DNA of 64,000 nucleotides from Roseovarius azorensis (GTDB lineage: Bacteria; Pseudomonadota; Alphaproteobacteria; Rhodobacterales; Rhodobacteraceae): the NCBI RefSeq assembly GCF_900109455.1, contig NZ_FOAG01000001.1, forward strand, positions 310,001 to 374,000. Reading direction: 5' to 3'. The notes beneath the pieces were generated by a model, which worked only from the letters and a program-made list of their open reading frames with translations, ran no database searches and was not told the origin of the DNA. Position 1 is the first letter of the stretch. The number at the start of each line of letters is the position of its first letter. The position numbers were made by a program, and so were the translations under genes. This document shows positions 16,939 to 25,033 of the stretch, one piece after another.

Positions 16939-19215
16939 TTAGCCCTTTGGCATGCGCAAGACCACATCGCGACCGCGTTTCTTGTAATGCAATTCACTGT
17001 CGCCGATGGCCAGGACCTGTCCGCCGTCGATCCGGTCGCCGACCTTGACCTTCTCATAGCGTCCGTTGGCCAGCCGGATCAGGGCGCGGCGATTGCCGGG
17101 GGTGCCATAGACGCCGATCAGGTTGACGTTGCGCAGGTTGATCGCATTGCTGTCCGTGGCCGCCCGCGCGACCGAGGCCGTGCTGGGGATGTTGGGCGCG
17201 CTGCGAGCGGTGGCGACCACTTCGGGTTCGTCGTCCTCGATGGGATCGTCAGGCGCGACAGCCACGCTGCGTTGAACGGCGCGCGCCAGATTGCCGGGGC
17301 GGACTCTGGGCTTGAGCGAGGCGGCGACGGCCTGCGGTGTGGCGCTGGTGGCGGGTGCGGCCACTGCTTCGGCAAGCGCTGCTGCGACCGCGTCGGCATC
17401 GGTTTCTACCGCCTGCGCCGCCGCGATCACCGAGGCCGGGCGCGGGCGCGGGCGCAGCGCCGCCAGTTCGGATCGCGTGCGCCCCGCGAGCGCGCCCCGC
17501 TCGCCTTGCTCGATCAGGTCGTCGGGTCGGGTGCGGGGGCGGACCGCGCCGATGCGCTGTACTTCGGCCAGGGTTTCGACGGTCTGTTCGGTGCTGGGAA
17601 GCGACACCGCCCGGACCGGCATCTGCGGCGGTGTGACCGGGGGCGGACCGGCCTGGACGCGTACGCCATCCGGGGTCAGCGCCCCCTCGGGGGTGGCCTG
17701 CACGAGGCCACGCTCGTCGAACGCAAAGACTGTGCCCGCCGGGGCGGGTGAAGCTGGCGTTTCGGGGCGCGCATCCATCCGCATATCACGCGCGGGGGGC
17801 AGGGCCAGCGCGTCCTGAAATTGCACTGCCTCGTCAATCGAGGTCTGGTAGAATTCGTCGAGACTGGTCAGATCGGGCACTTCGGGCGGCGCGGGTGCGA
17901 TCTGCCAGATGCCGGTGGCGGCATAGCGCGCAAGGGCCTCGTCCGGGGTCAGTTCCCGTGGTTCCGGTTCCGGCTCGGATGCGGGCACGGCGTCCGGTGC
18001 AGGGGGCGCAACATCGGGCAAGGCGGGTTCCGTGACGGGGCGGACAGGATCGGGGAGGTCCGGGGTAATGGCGATCTGCGGTTCGGGCGCACGGAACAGC
18101 CGCGCCAGACCCGAGTCGGTAAAGATCGCCGCCCAGGCGGCAACGCCGACCAGAAAGAGCAGCAGGATCGCGGTCAGGATCAGCCCGAGGAAGCGGGGCC
18201 TACCGCGCGCGCCCGGTGCTTCGCGCGCACCAAAGATGGTCAGCCGCTGCGCCTCGTCGGCAGGGCTGACCGCAGTTGTCGCGGCCGCCGGGCGGGCCGG
18301 TCCCGCAGGTTCGGTCCCGCGCATCCGGGGGGGGGCCGGTTTTCTGGACGCGCCCCTGTCGGTCACCGGGTCAGGCGCAAGGCTTGCGATCGCAAGATCG
18401 GTCAGCGCCGGATCGGCAGCACCGGTCAGGATAGGGTTGCCGCCGGGGCGCGGCAGGTCCGGTGTGCGGATATCGGAGGTCAGGGGCGTGAACCGCGCCG
18501 CTCCGGCCAGCCTCGGCGCGCTTTCGCTGGGTGATGCGCCCCGCTCGGCGCGGATGCTGGAAAAAGACGGCAGGGGGCTGTGCTGCGTCTCTTTGGGGGC
18601 GGGTTCTGCCTGCGCCTTGGCCTGATCCGGCGCTGCGGCGGCTATGACGGCGGGTTCTGACGCCGGCTTTGCCGGGGGCGGGGGGGCGCGGTCGATGATC
18701 CTGACCGGGCCTGTGTCGCGCTCTACGCCCTGTGCGCCGGTCGCAGGGCCAAAGAAAGGCTCTCCGGCAAAGCGTTCGGGTGCGGGCCGTGCGACAAAGC
18801 TGACCGGGTTGAAGCGGTGCTCGCGGGCAAAGCTCTCGGCTTCCTGCAAGGTCTCGCGCGCCACGGCGGCGACCTGCACGTGCGCGCCGGTCTGCACCCA
18901 GTCATAGGCCAGTTCGTCCAGCGCATAGGGTGTGGCCCCGTCGAGCGCATCCGCAACCAGCGTTGCGATATCCCCGGCGCTGGCGTCCCCCGCCACGAGA
19001 TCGAGATACCTGATCTGTTCCTCGGGGATGATCAGCTTGCTTGCCAGACCGGCGGGGTCGAGCGCCGCCGCCTTGTTGCGCAAGCTGGCCAGATCGCCCG
19101 CCAGATCGGTCGCGTCCAGCGCCACCTCGCCGACAAGATGCCAGCCCGCGCTGCCCGCGCGATGCAGAAGGCCGATGCCTTCGAAGGACAGGGAAAGAGC
19201 AAAATTCGGTTTCAT
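16939..19215 (-). CDS. Large single-pass protein with GspL/PilM-like N-terminus and GspC/PilP-like C-terminus
   Basis: 758 residues. Residues 1-165 look like the cytoplasmic actin-like domain of GspL/PilM (LSLSFEGIGLLHR, LIIPEEQIRYLDL, DELAYDWVQTG). A Pro/Ala-rich stretch precedes one membrane helix at about 339-363 (LILTAILLLFLVGVAAWAA). A long Pro/Glu/Arg-rich periplasmic linker follows. The last ~65 residues match the homology-region fold of GspC or PilP (LIGVYGTPGNRRALIRL, KVGDRIDGGQVL, ending in VVLRMPKG). Relatives in Rhodobacteraceae are often mis-named translation initiation factor 2. No other secretion or pilus genes are nearby. The start at 19215 (MKPNFALS) fits the domain; upstream codons do not. 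Confidence 0.75.
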   Translation of the reverse strand: MKPNFALSLSFEGIGLLHRAGSAGWHLVGEVALDATDLAGDLASLRNKAAALDPAGLASKLIIPEEQIRYLDLVAGDASAGDIATLVADALDGATPYALDELAYDWVQTGAHVQVAAVARETLQEAESFAREHRFNPVSFVARPAPERFAGEPFFGPATGAQGVERDTGPVRIIDRAPPPPAKPASEPAVIAAAAPDQAKAQAEPAPKETQHSPLPSFSSIRAERGASPSESAPRLAGAARFTPLTSDIRTPDLPRPGGNPILTGAADPALTDLAIASLAPDPVTDRGASRKPAPPRMRGTEPAGPARPAAATTAVSPADEAQRLTIFGAREAPGARGRPRFLGLILTAILLLFLVGVAAWAAIFTDSGLARLFRAPEPQIAITPDLPDPVRPVTEPALPDVAPPAPDAVPASEPEPEPRELTPDEALARYAATGIWQIAPAPPEVPDLTSLDEFYQTSIDEAVQFQDALALPPARDMRMDARPETPASPAPAGTVFAFDERGLVQATPEGALTPDGVRVQAGPPPVTPPQMPVRAVSLPSTEQTVETLAEVQRIGAVRPRTRPDDLIEQGERGALAGRTRSELAALRPRPRPASVIAAAQAVETDADAVAAALAEAVAAPATSATPQAVAASLKPRVRPGNLARAVQRSVAVAPDDPIEDDEPEVVATARSAPNIPSTASVARAATDSNAINLRNVNLIGVYGTPGNRRALIRLANGRYEKVKVGDRIDGGQVLAIGDSELHYKKRGRDVVLRMPKG

Positions 19216-19307
19216 CGTTTCCGCTTTAACATGCGTCCGGAATAACCGTGAGTCCCGAGTGCGCGTGGCCGATTCTACAGCAGACACCTGCCGAGGCCAA
19301 GCCGGAG

Positions 19308-19337
19308 ACCTGCGCGCCGGGGCATCGGCGCGCAGGT
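19308..19337 (-). terminator. Strong hairpin downstream of metY
   Basis: Perfect 11-bp inverted repeat ACCTGCGCGCC / GGCGCGCAGGT with an 8-base loop, 10 bp past the metY stop. No T tract follows on either strand, so it may protect the 3' end or work with Rho rather than act as an intrinsic terminator. Confidence 0.5.
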
Positions 19338-19346
19338 GCTTGCGTC

Positions 19347-20627
19347 TCAGATGCCGATCTGCGCCAGCGCCTGTTCGAGATCGGCGATGATGTCATCCGC
19401 ATCCTCGATCCCGATGGAAAAGCGCACCACGTTGGGCGCTGCTCCGGCGGCGGTCTGTTGCTCGGGCGTCAGTTGCCGGTGCGTGGTCGAGGCCGAATGG
19501 ATGACCAGCGATCGCGTATCGCCAAGGTTCGCGACATGGCTGAAAAGCTCGAGCCTGTCCACCAGCCGGATGCAGGCGTCATAGCCGCCCTTGAGGGTGA
19601 CGGTGAACAACCCTCCGGCGCCCTTGGGGCAGATCCGCGCCATGCGGTCATGCCAGGGCGACGAGGGCAGGCCCGCATAGGTCACCGCCTCGACAGCAGG
19701 GTGTGATTCCAGCCATGTCGCAATGCGCACGGCGTTCTCGACATGGCGTGCCATGCGCAGGCTCAGCGTCTCGATACCCATCAGCGTGTAATGCGCCGCC
19801 TGCGGGTTGAGCGTCATGCCCAGATCGCGCAGGCCGATGGCGATGCCGTGGAAGGTAAAGGCGAGAGGCCCGAAGGTTTCGTGGAACTTCAGCCCGTGAT
19901 AGGCGGACTCCGGTTCGGAGAGCGAGGGAAACTTGCCGCTCGCGGACCAGTCGAAGCGTCCCGAATCGACCACCACGCCGCCGGTGACGGTGCCGTTGCC
20001 GGTCAGGTACTTGGTCATCGAATGCACCACCAGCGTCGCGCCATGCTCGATCGGGCGGCACAGATAGGGCGTGGCCGAGGTATTGTCGACGATGAGCGGC
20101 AGCCCGGCCTTGTCGGAGATGGCCGCGACCGCGTCGAGATCGGTGATGTAGCCGCCCGGATTGGCGATGGATTCGCAGAAAATGGCCCGCGTGCCCGGAT
20201 CAATCGCGGCCTCGATGGCCGCCAGATCGTCGAAATCGACGAATTTCGCCGACCAGCCGAAGCGTCGGATCGTCTGGGAAAACTGCGTGATCGACCCGCC
20301 ATAGAGCCGGGTCGAGACCACCACGTTGCAGCCCGGTCCCATCAGCGGGAACAGCGCCAGGATCTGCGCCGCATGGCCCGATGAGCAACAGACCGCGCCC
20401 GCGCCGCCCTCGAGTGTGGCAACACGCTCTTGCAGCACCGAGACGGTGGGGTTGGTCAGGCGCGAATAGATATAGCCCACCTCCTGCAGGTTGAAGAGAG
20501 CGGCGGCGTGATCGGCGTCGCGGAACACATAGGCGGTGGTCTGATAAATTGGGGTCTGCCGCGCGCCGGTGGCGGGATCGGGCCGGGCGCCGGCGTGAAT
20601 CTGCAACGTGTCAAAGCCATAGGTCAT
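19347..20627 (-). CDS. metY: O-acetylhomoserine sulfhydrylase (aminocarboxypropyltransferase)
   Basis: 426-residue PLP enzyme of the Cys/Met metabolism family. Visible features are YSRLTNPT (58-65), the cofactor aspartate Asp181 in LIVDNTSATP and the Schiff-base Lys206 in HSMTKYLTG. It makes homocysteine from O-acetylhomoserine and sulfide in the cytoplasm. GGGAGG precedes the ATG at 20627, fixing the start. Its product feeds methionine synthesis with metF in this window. I found no SAM-II riboswitch in its short leader. Confidence 0.94.
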   Translation of the reverse strand: MTYGFDTLQIHAGARPDPATGARQTPIYQTTAYVFRDADHAAALFNLQEVGYIYSRLTNPTVSVLQERVATLEGGAGAVCCSSGHAAQILALFPLMGPGCNVVVSTRLYGGSITQFSQTIRRFGWSAKFVDFDDLAAIEAAIDPGTRAIFCESIANPGGYITDLDAVAAISDKAGLPLIVDNTSATPYLCRPIEHGATLVVHSMTKYLTGNGTVTGGVVVDSGRFDWSASGKFPSLSEPESAYHGLKFHETFGPLAFTFHGIAIGLRDLGMTLNPQAAHYTLMGIETLSLRMARHVENAVRIATWLESHPAVEAVTYAGLPSSPWHDRMARICPKGAGGLFTVTLKGGYDACIRLVDRLELFSHVANLGDTRSLVIHSASTTHRQLTPEQQTAAGAAPNVVRFSIGIEDADDIIADLEQALAQIGI

Positions 20628-20711
20628 TTCATCGGTCCTCCCTTGGGAAATGCTTGCAAACCGGGATAGGGCATAGAAGGGTGCGCTGCAACGGGCGTGA
20701 GGAGACAGGAC

Positions 20712-21125
20712 ATGACGCATCCCTTTCATCTGGCAATCAACGTGACCGATCTGGACCAGGCGCGGGCGTTCTACGGCGGGATTCTGGGCGGGATCGAGGG
20801 TCGCTCGACCGAAACCTGGGTGGATTTCGAGTTCTTTGGCCATCAGTTGAGCCTGCATCTGGGCACGCCCTTTGCGACCGAGGCCACCGGTCGGGTCGGC
20901 GATCACATGGTGCCGATGCCGCATTTCGGCGTGGTGCTGCCGCTGGATGTCTGGCGTGGGGTGGCCGACCGGCTGACGGCGGCAGGGGTGGATTTCGTGA
21001 TCCCGCCCTCGGTGCGGTTCGAGGGTCAGCCGGGCGAGCAGTGGACGATGTTCTTTCGCGATCCCTCGGGCAATCCGGTGGAGTTGAAGGGGTTTGCGGA
21101 TATGGAGCAGGTCTTCGCGGGTTGA
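20712..21125 (+). CDS. VOC family (glyoxalase/bleomycin resistance-like) protein
   Basis: 137 residues with two beta-alpha-beta-beta-beta modules: HLAINVTDLDQARAFYGG at the N-terminus and MFFRDPSGNPVELKGF at the C-terminus. Metal-ligand positions (His6, Glu near the C-terminus) fit a metal-dependent VOC enzyme, but the substrate is unknown. GAGGAGACAGGAC precedes ATG 20712. It is divergent from metY. Confidence 0.9.
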   Translation: MTHPFHLAINVTDLDQARAFYGGILGGIEGRSTETWVDFEFFGHQLSLHLGTPFATEATGRVGDHMVPMPHFGVVLPLDVWRGVADRLTAAGVDFVIPPSVRFEGQPGEQWTMFFRDPSGNPVELKGFADMEQVFAG

Positions 21126-21232
21126 ACGCCCCGGTGAGGTTTCTGGCACCGCCGGGCGTGCCGCGCCTTGTACTGCGCGAATGGCAAACGCAACGTCCCC
21201 TCAGGTCGATCGCAAGCTGAATATCCCGCCCC

Positions 21233-22237
21233 TCACCGCATCCAGAGTCCGGTGCGCTTGAGGGTGTTGCGGATCGCCTGTTCGCGCCGGGGCAGGTCGG
21301 CCCGATCAAACAGCGCGCGCGCCTTTTGACCGCGGCCCTGATAAATCATCCGCTTGGCGGGTTCATATTCCTTGAGCAGTTTCTTGATCCGGTTGGGCGC
21401 CGTCACGCGCTCCAGCACGGAAACCACATGATCGGATTCGCGCGCATAGAGCAGCGGAAGGGCGCGGTAATGACAGGTTATTGCACCGTCCAGCAGGCCC
21501 GGCGGCAGGCTGTCGCGCCCGCCACCCAGCGCATGGATGACCAGTGGCAGCGCCACCTGATCGAGCCAGGGATCGAGTGGCTGACAGGCGAGTTCTTCGG
21601 GCGGGTCGTCGCGAATCGCCAGCGCATAGTCGAGGAACCGCCGCCCAAAGACATGCGGACACTGGTAAAAGAAGAAACCGGCGTTGAAATAGAGGTAGCG
21701 CCGCCAGTATTCGTCGGGCTGGCCCAGGTCGAGCGTGCCCTGAAAATCAAGGCCGAAGCGGTCGTAAAGCGCCTGCCAGATCGCGGTATAGCCGGGCCCG
21801 TAGAGTTCGGGCTGCGGCCATGTCCCCTCGCAGCGGAGCGAGGCGGTGGGGCGGGTGAAATCGAAGGGCACGCTGGCCAGATCGCCAGTCACCAGCGTGT
21901 CGGTGTCGAAAAACACGAACGGCTCCCCCTCGGGCAGCGCCAGAAGCGCCTCGATCTTGTTGCCGTAAGGGTAGGCATGGCCGAAATGGCAGCTCTCGAA
22001 GGGCAGGATTTCCGCCCCCAGATCCGCCAGCAGCGCGCGGGTCTCGTCGCCCCTGATGCGCGGATCATTGGGCCAGAGCGGTCCGGGCTGCGGTTCGGCC
22101 ACGAAAAGACGCCCCTGAAAACCCGGAGACTGATCGCGCAGCGACGCGGCAAAGATCAGCGCCTCGTACTGCAGCCGCCCGCCCTGGCCGATTATGAGGA
22201 TGTTGAAACCGGCCCTCGGCGCCGTGCCTGCCGCCAT
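21233..22237 (-). CDS. Putative glycosyltransferase-like protein (GT-A fold)
   Basis: 334 residues. The segment FVFFDTDTLVTGDL (Asp111-Thr-Asp113) is a DxD motif of nucleotide-sugar-binding GT-A enzymes, preceded by a Rossmann-like start FNILIIGQGG and a YGNKIEALL segment. No membrane helix or signal peptide is seen. The donor and acceptor are unknown. It stands alone beside tRNA-Tyr. The glycosyltransferase call rests on the DxD motif and overall pattern. Confidence 0.65.
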   Translation of the reverse strand: MAAGTAPRAGFNILIIGQGGRLQYEALIFAASLRDQSPGFQGRLFVAEPQPGPLWPNDPRIRGDETRALLADLGAEILPFESCHFGHAYPYGNKIEALLALPEGEPFVFFDTDTLVTGDLASVPFDFTRPTASLRCEGTWPQPELYGPGYTAIWQALYDRFGLDFQGTLDLGQPDEYWRRYLYFNAGFFFYQCPHVFGRRFLDYALAIRDDPPEELACQPLDPWLDQVALPLVIHALGGGRDSLPPGLLDGAITCHYRALPLLYARESDHVVSVLERVTAPNRIKKLLKEYEPAKRMIYQGRGQKARALFDRADLPRREQAIRNTLKRTGLWMR

Positions 22238-22300
22238 GCGTCTGCCCCTGCTTTTGCGTGGCAGTATAGGCGCAATGGCCGGACCGAAGAAGGGGATAAG

Positions 22301-22384
22301 TGGTGGGCGACCTAGGAATCGAACCTAGCGTGCGTCTCCGCGAGGGAGTTACAGTCCCCTGCCACACCTTGCGGCCTGTCGCCC
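22301..22384 (-). tRNA. tRNA-Tyr (GTA)
   Basis: 84 nt on the minus strand. The acceptor stem GGGCGAC pairs with GTCGCCC, followed by discriminator A and an encoded CCA. The anticodon loop is CTGTAAC (GTA) on the stem GGGGA/TCCC; there is a long variable arm as expected for Tyr, and the T arm is CTAGG-TTCGATT-CCTAG. The anticodon and long arm identify tyrosine. Confidence 0.95.
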
Positions 22385-22519
22385 ACATGCCCGGCGCGCG
22401 AGCGCCTGACGTGGGGGGCTGATTACTAGCGGCACGGGGGTGCGTCAACCGGAAAATCGCTTGCATGGCGCGGGCGGGCGGTGCAGTGTCGCGCGCCTTG
22501 GGACAGGGGCGTGAGACCG

Positions 22520-23308
22520 ATGAAAAAACCCCGCTGGGTGATTGACAAGGAACAGGCGAAACGCGCGGCTGCGGCGGAAACCGTCTGGCTTTTCGGGCTG
22601 CATGCGGTGCGCGATGCGCTGGAAAACCCGCGCCGCGAGAAGCTGCGGCTGATCGTCACCAAGAATGCCGCGGACAAGCTGGAGGCGGCGATTGCTGCGA
22701 GCGGGATGACACCGGAACTGGTCGATCCGCGCCGGTTCACCGCACCACTTGATCCCGGTTCGGTGCATCAGGGGGCGGCGCTGGAGGCGCGACCGCTCGA
22801 CTGGGGACCGCTGGCAGAGGTCTGCATGGGCGACGGCGTGCGCGCGCCGCGTGTCGTCCTGCTCGACCGGGTGACGGATCCGCATAACGTGGGCGCGATC
22901 CTGCGCTCTGCCGAGGTGTTCGGCGCGCGGGCGGTGATCGCGCCCCGGCATCACGCCGCGCCCGAGACCGGGGCGCTGGCCAAGACGGCAAGTGGCGCGC
23001 TGGAACGCCAGCCCTATCTCAGGGTGCGCAACCTGGCCGAGGCGATTGGTGAGTTGCAGGCCATGGGCTATCTGGTGCTGGGGCTGGCGGGCGAGGCGGA
23101 GCAGAGCATCGAGGACGCGCTCGAAGGTCGCCGCGACCGGCCTGTCGCGCTGGTATTGGGGGCCGAGGGGCCGGGGCTGCGCGACAAGACGCGCGAGAGC
23201 GCGGATGCGCTGGTGCGGATTGATTTCGCCAGCGATTTCGGCTCGCTCAATGTTTCCAACGCAGCGGCAGTGGCGCTCTATGCCGCGCGTCCTTCGGAGA
23301 CCTCCTGA
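22520..23308 (+). CDS. rlmB: 23S rRNA (guanosine-2'-O)-methyltransferase RlmB/TrmH family
   Basis: 262-residue SPOUT methyltransferase. The N-terminal substrate-binding domain begins WLFGLHAVRDALENP. The knotted SAM-binding motifs are DPHNVGAILRSAEVFGA, LVLGAEGPGLR and SLNVSNAAAVALYA. RlmB methylates G2251 in the peptidyl transferase centre; other TrmH members modify tRNA, but the length and N-terminal domain favour RlmB. The ATG at 22520 follows a weak GTGAG site. Confidence 0.93.
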   Translation: MKKPRWVIDKEQAKRAAAAETVWLFGLHAVRDALENPRREKLRLIVTKNAADKLEAAIAASGMTPELVDPRRFTAPLDPGSVHQGAALEARPLDWGPLAEVCMGDGVRAPRVVLLDRVTDPHNVGAILRSAEVFGARAVIAPRHHAAPETGALAKTASGALERQPYLRVRNLAEAIGELQAMGYLVLGLAGEAEQSIEDALEGRRDRPVALVLGAEGPGLRDKTRESADALVRIDFASDFGSLNVSNAAAVALYAARPSETS

Positions 23309-23389
23309 CGAGAGAGTCGTGAACGGGCGGCGATGGGTGCCGCGGCGGAATTGCACGCAGGGCTTGGAATTCACCGGAATTTACCCGAT

Positions 23390-23689
23390 ATGGGGATGAT
23401 GACACCCAAGATCGCCACATGCTGTTACTGCGGCACCCGTGCTGCGCTGGTGCTGGACCGCGGACGGCACGAATTGGCCTGTTCGCGCTGCGGCGCGCCA
23501 CTGCACGAGATGAAGACGATGCCGTTGCGCAAGGATGGATCCGGCGCCACCCGGCCGAGGACGGCCCCCACGCTGAGGCGGGACAGCCGCCCCGATTCAC
23601 GGCAGGACAGGCCGCGCGAGCGGCGCAGGAACTGGGGCAGACGAATATGGGACGAGGTCCTCGATGCGGTCGAGGATATATTCGACTGA
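23390..23689 (+). CDS. Small zinc-ribbon protein, hypothetical
   Basis: About 99 residues. Two CxxC knuckles at the N-terminus (CYCG region and CSRCGAPL, about residues 11-35) make a zinc ribbon. The remainder is Arg/Pro/Asp-rich and low complexity, ending in an acidic helix WDEVLDAVEDIFD. ATGs at 23390, 23396 and 23399 are all possible. No function is known to me; nucleic-acid or protein binding is a guess. It lies 81 bp after rlmB. Confidence 0.75.
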   Translation: MGMMTPKIATCCYCGTRAALVLDRGRHELACSRCGAPLHEMKTMPLRKDGSGATRPRTAPTLRRDSRPDSRQDRPRERRRNWGRRIWDEVLDAVEDIFD

Positions 23690-23714
23690 CACTGCACGCG
23701 CAGGTCGAGCGGTA

Positions 23715-23743
23715 TTCACAGGTATATTACAAACCCTTTTTAT
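23715..23743 (+). promoter_or_regulatory. Candidate promoter for the 23750-23857 transcript
   Basis: TTCACA (23715-23720) and TTTTAT (23738-23743) are spaced by 17 bp in an AT-rich pocket just after the zinc-ribbon gene. It would start transcription near 23750, immediately before three predicted hairpins. Confidence 0.4.
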
Positions 23744-23749
23744 TGTGCG

Positions 23750-23857
23750 AATCGGACCTACATTTGTCCCAGAAGCGTTGATACGGAACATCGGCGCTTC
23801 CTATCACTGTCCCTCGTTCCGCGACTGGCGCCCAAGCATTGTCTTGGGCGCTTTTTT
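23750..23857 (+). ncRNA. Candidate structured small RNA (about 105 nt)
   Basis: Between the zinc-ribbon and CoA-binding genes there is no reading frame of note, but there are three ordered hairpins: GGAC/GTCC (23754-23769), GAAGCG/CGCTTC with inner GAT/ATC (23772-23800), and a strong terminator. The loop of hairpin 2 (CGGAAC, 23784-23789) is exactly complementary to GTTCCG at 23816-23821, allowing a pseudoknot. A promoter-like sequence lies just upstream. It could be a free sRNA, a leader of the CoA-binding gene ending in an attenuator, or a long 3' UTR. I do not recognise the family; it does not match SAM-II. Confidence 0.45.
23828..23857 (+). terminator. Rho-independent terminator
   Basis: Perfect 9-bp stem GCGCCCAAG / CTTGGGCGC with the 6-base loop CATTGT, followed by six T. 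It lies 139 bp after the zinc-ribbon gene and 30 bp before the CoA-binding gene, so it ends either the candidate small RNA or the rlmB transcript. Confidence 0.92.
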
Positions 23858-23886
23858 CCTGGCCGCGTTCGTGATTGAGTCGGCGC

Positions 23887-24360
23887 ATGAGCGAAGAATA
23901 CAGTGATTCCCACCTGCGCGAGATCCTGACCCGCACCCGCCGCGTGGCGGTGGTCGGCGTGTCGATGAATCCGGTGCGCCCCAGCTATTACGTGGCGCGC
24001 TATCTCAGCCTCAGGAAATTCGATGTGGTGCCGGTCAATCCGGGCCATGCGGGAGAGATGCTCTTTGGCAGACGGGTGGTGGCGCGGCTGAGCGAAGTTG
24101 AAGGCGATGTCGACATGATCGACATCTTTCGCCGCTCCGAGCATGTGGTGCCGATCGTCGAAGAGGCATTGGCGACGTTCCCGAAACTGCGGACCATATG
24201 GATGCAGATCGGTGTGGAAAATGCCGAGGCGGCAGCGATGGCGCGGGCGCGGGGAGTGGATGTGGTGATGAACCGCTGTCCCAAGATCGAATATCAGCGG
24301 CTTTTTGGCGAATTGCGCATGGGCGGGTTCAACACGGGCGTGATCTCGTCGAAACTTTGA
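23887..24360 (+). CDS. CoA-binding domain protein (YccU-like)
   Basis: 157 residues forming one Rossmann-type CoA-binding domain: RRVAVVGVSMNPVRPSYYVARYL, VPVNPGHAGEMLFG, DMIDIFRRSEHV, and the conserved NRCPKIEY near the C-terminus. The family resembles the nucleotide-binding domain of succinyl-CoA synthetase but lacks the catalytic half; its cellular role is unsettled. In some relatives it is adjacent to the sulfhydrylase gene, which here lies 3 kb away on the opposite strand. The start at 23887 sits 30 bp after a strong terminator. Confidence 0.9.
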   Translation: MSEEYSDSHLREILTRTRRVAVVGVSMNPVRPSYYVARYLSLRKFDVVPVNPGHAGEMLFGRRVVARLSEVEGDVDMIDIFRRSEHVVPIVEEALATFPKLRTIWMQIGVENAEAAAMARARGVDVVMNRCPKIEYQRLFGELRMGGFNTGVISSKL

Positions 24361-24394
24361 GGCCCGTCCGGACATCAGCGGATGTCCAGAAGAT

Positions 24395-24430
24395 GCATAT
24401 TTATGGAACGATGAAAGGCAGGATCAGCCC
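24395..24430. repeat. Dispersed intergenic repeat, copy 1
   Basis: Shares TATTT, then GGAACGATGAAA and CAGGATCAGCCC, with 43171-43206; here two extra G separate the two cores. It sits at the convergent junction of the CoA-binding and Dabb genes and runs into the Dabb stop. Confidence 0.6.
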
Positions 24431-24714
24431 GCCTTGAAATCCGCTGCGATGCGTAATTCGCGCAAAGGGCGGACGCGGGTGATACAGTCTGCGTAGATCG
24501 GATGCGCCTTGTAGGCGGCGAGCGCGGTCTCGTCGCTGAATTCGGCATAGACCACCAGATCGACGCGGCTGCCGGTCAGGGCATCGCTCTGCAGATTGCG
24601 CCCCACTTCGAAATGCGAGGAATGCGGGATATCGGCGAGCATCATCAGCCCGTCGCGAATGCGCTCGACATCCTCCGGGTTGGCGGCGGAGAAGAATACG
24701 ATATGGCGGATCAT
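24424..24714 (-). CDS. Stress-responsive Dabb-domain protein
   Basis: 96 residues forming one dimeric alpha-beta barrel: MIRHIVFFS, an arginine-rich helix, SHFEVGRNL, and DLVVYAEFSDETALAAYKAHP. Dabb proteins are small cytoplasmic dimers of mostly unknown role; some are cyclases or decarboxylases. The ATG at 24714 lies four bases from the hisE stop, so it is probably last in the hisA-F-E transcript. Confidence 0.88.
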   Translation of the reverse strand: MIRHIVFFSAANPEDVERIRDGLMMLADIPHSSHFEVGRNLQSDALTGSRVDLVVYAEFSDETALAAYKAHPIYADCITRVRPLRELRIAADFKAG

Positions 24715-24718
24715 GTGG

Positions 24719-25033
24719 TCACTCTCGGGGGCGGCTGGATTTTTCGGCGAGGCCCGAGGTGCCCTGACGGCGGGCAAGCTCTGCCATCACCTCGGCGAGG
24801 GTTACGCCACGCGATTGCAGCATGACAAGCAGGTGAAACAGCACGTCCGCCGCCTCGGAGGCGAGGCGCTCGCGGTCGCCCCTGATCGCCTCGATGATCG
24901 CCTCTATCGCCTCTTCGCCGAATTTCTCGGCGCATTTCTCGGGGCCCTTGGCCAGCAGCTTCGCGGTCCAGCTTGACGACGGGTCGGCGGCGGCGCGGGC
25001 GGCGATGGTGCGGGCGAGATCGTCGAGGGTCAT
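24719..25033 (-). CDS. hisE: Phosphoribosyl-ATP pyrophosphohydrolase
   Basis: 104-residue MazG-like all-alpha enzyme, step 2 of histidine synthesis. The motif [13 protein letters not shown] and the later [13 protein letters not shown] carry the metal-binding acidic residues. It is monofunctional (no HisI fusion), as is usual in alphaproteobacteria. Its start overlaps the hisF stop by four bases. Confidence 0.96.
   Translation of the reverse strand: MTLDDLARTIAARAAADPSSSWTAKLLAKGPEKCAEKFGEEAIEAIIEAIRGDRERLASEAADVLFHLLVMLQSRGVTLAEVMAELARRQGTSGLAEKSSRPRE

Noticed and set aside
20628-20711. Riboswitch in the metY leader
   Set aside because: The gap to the divergent VOC gene is only 84 bp and has no conserved SAM-aptamer core.
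23690-23886. SAM-II riboswitch in front of the CoA-binding gene
   Set aside because: The position made it worth testing, as this family can sit beside the sulfhydrylase gene, but the GATTT and GCTAAA-type conserved cores of SAM-II are missing.
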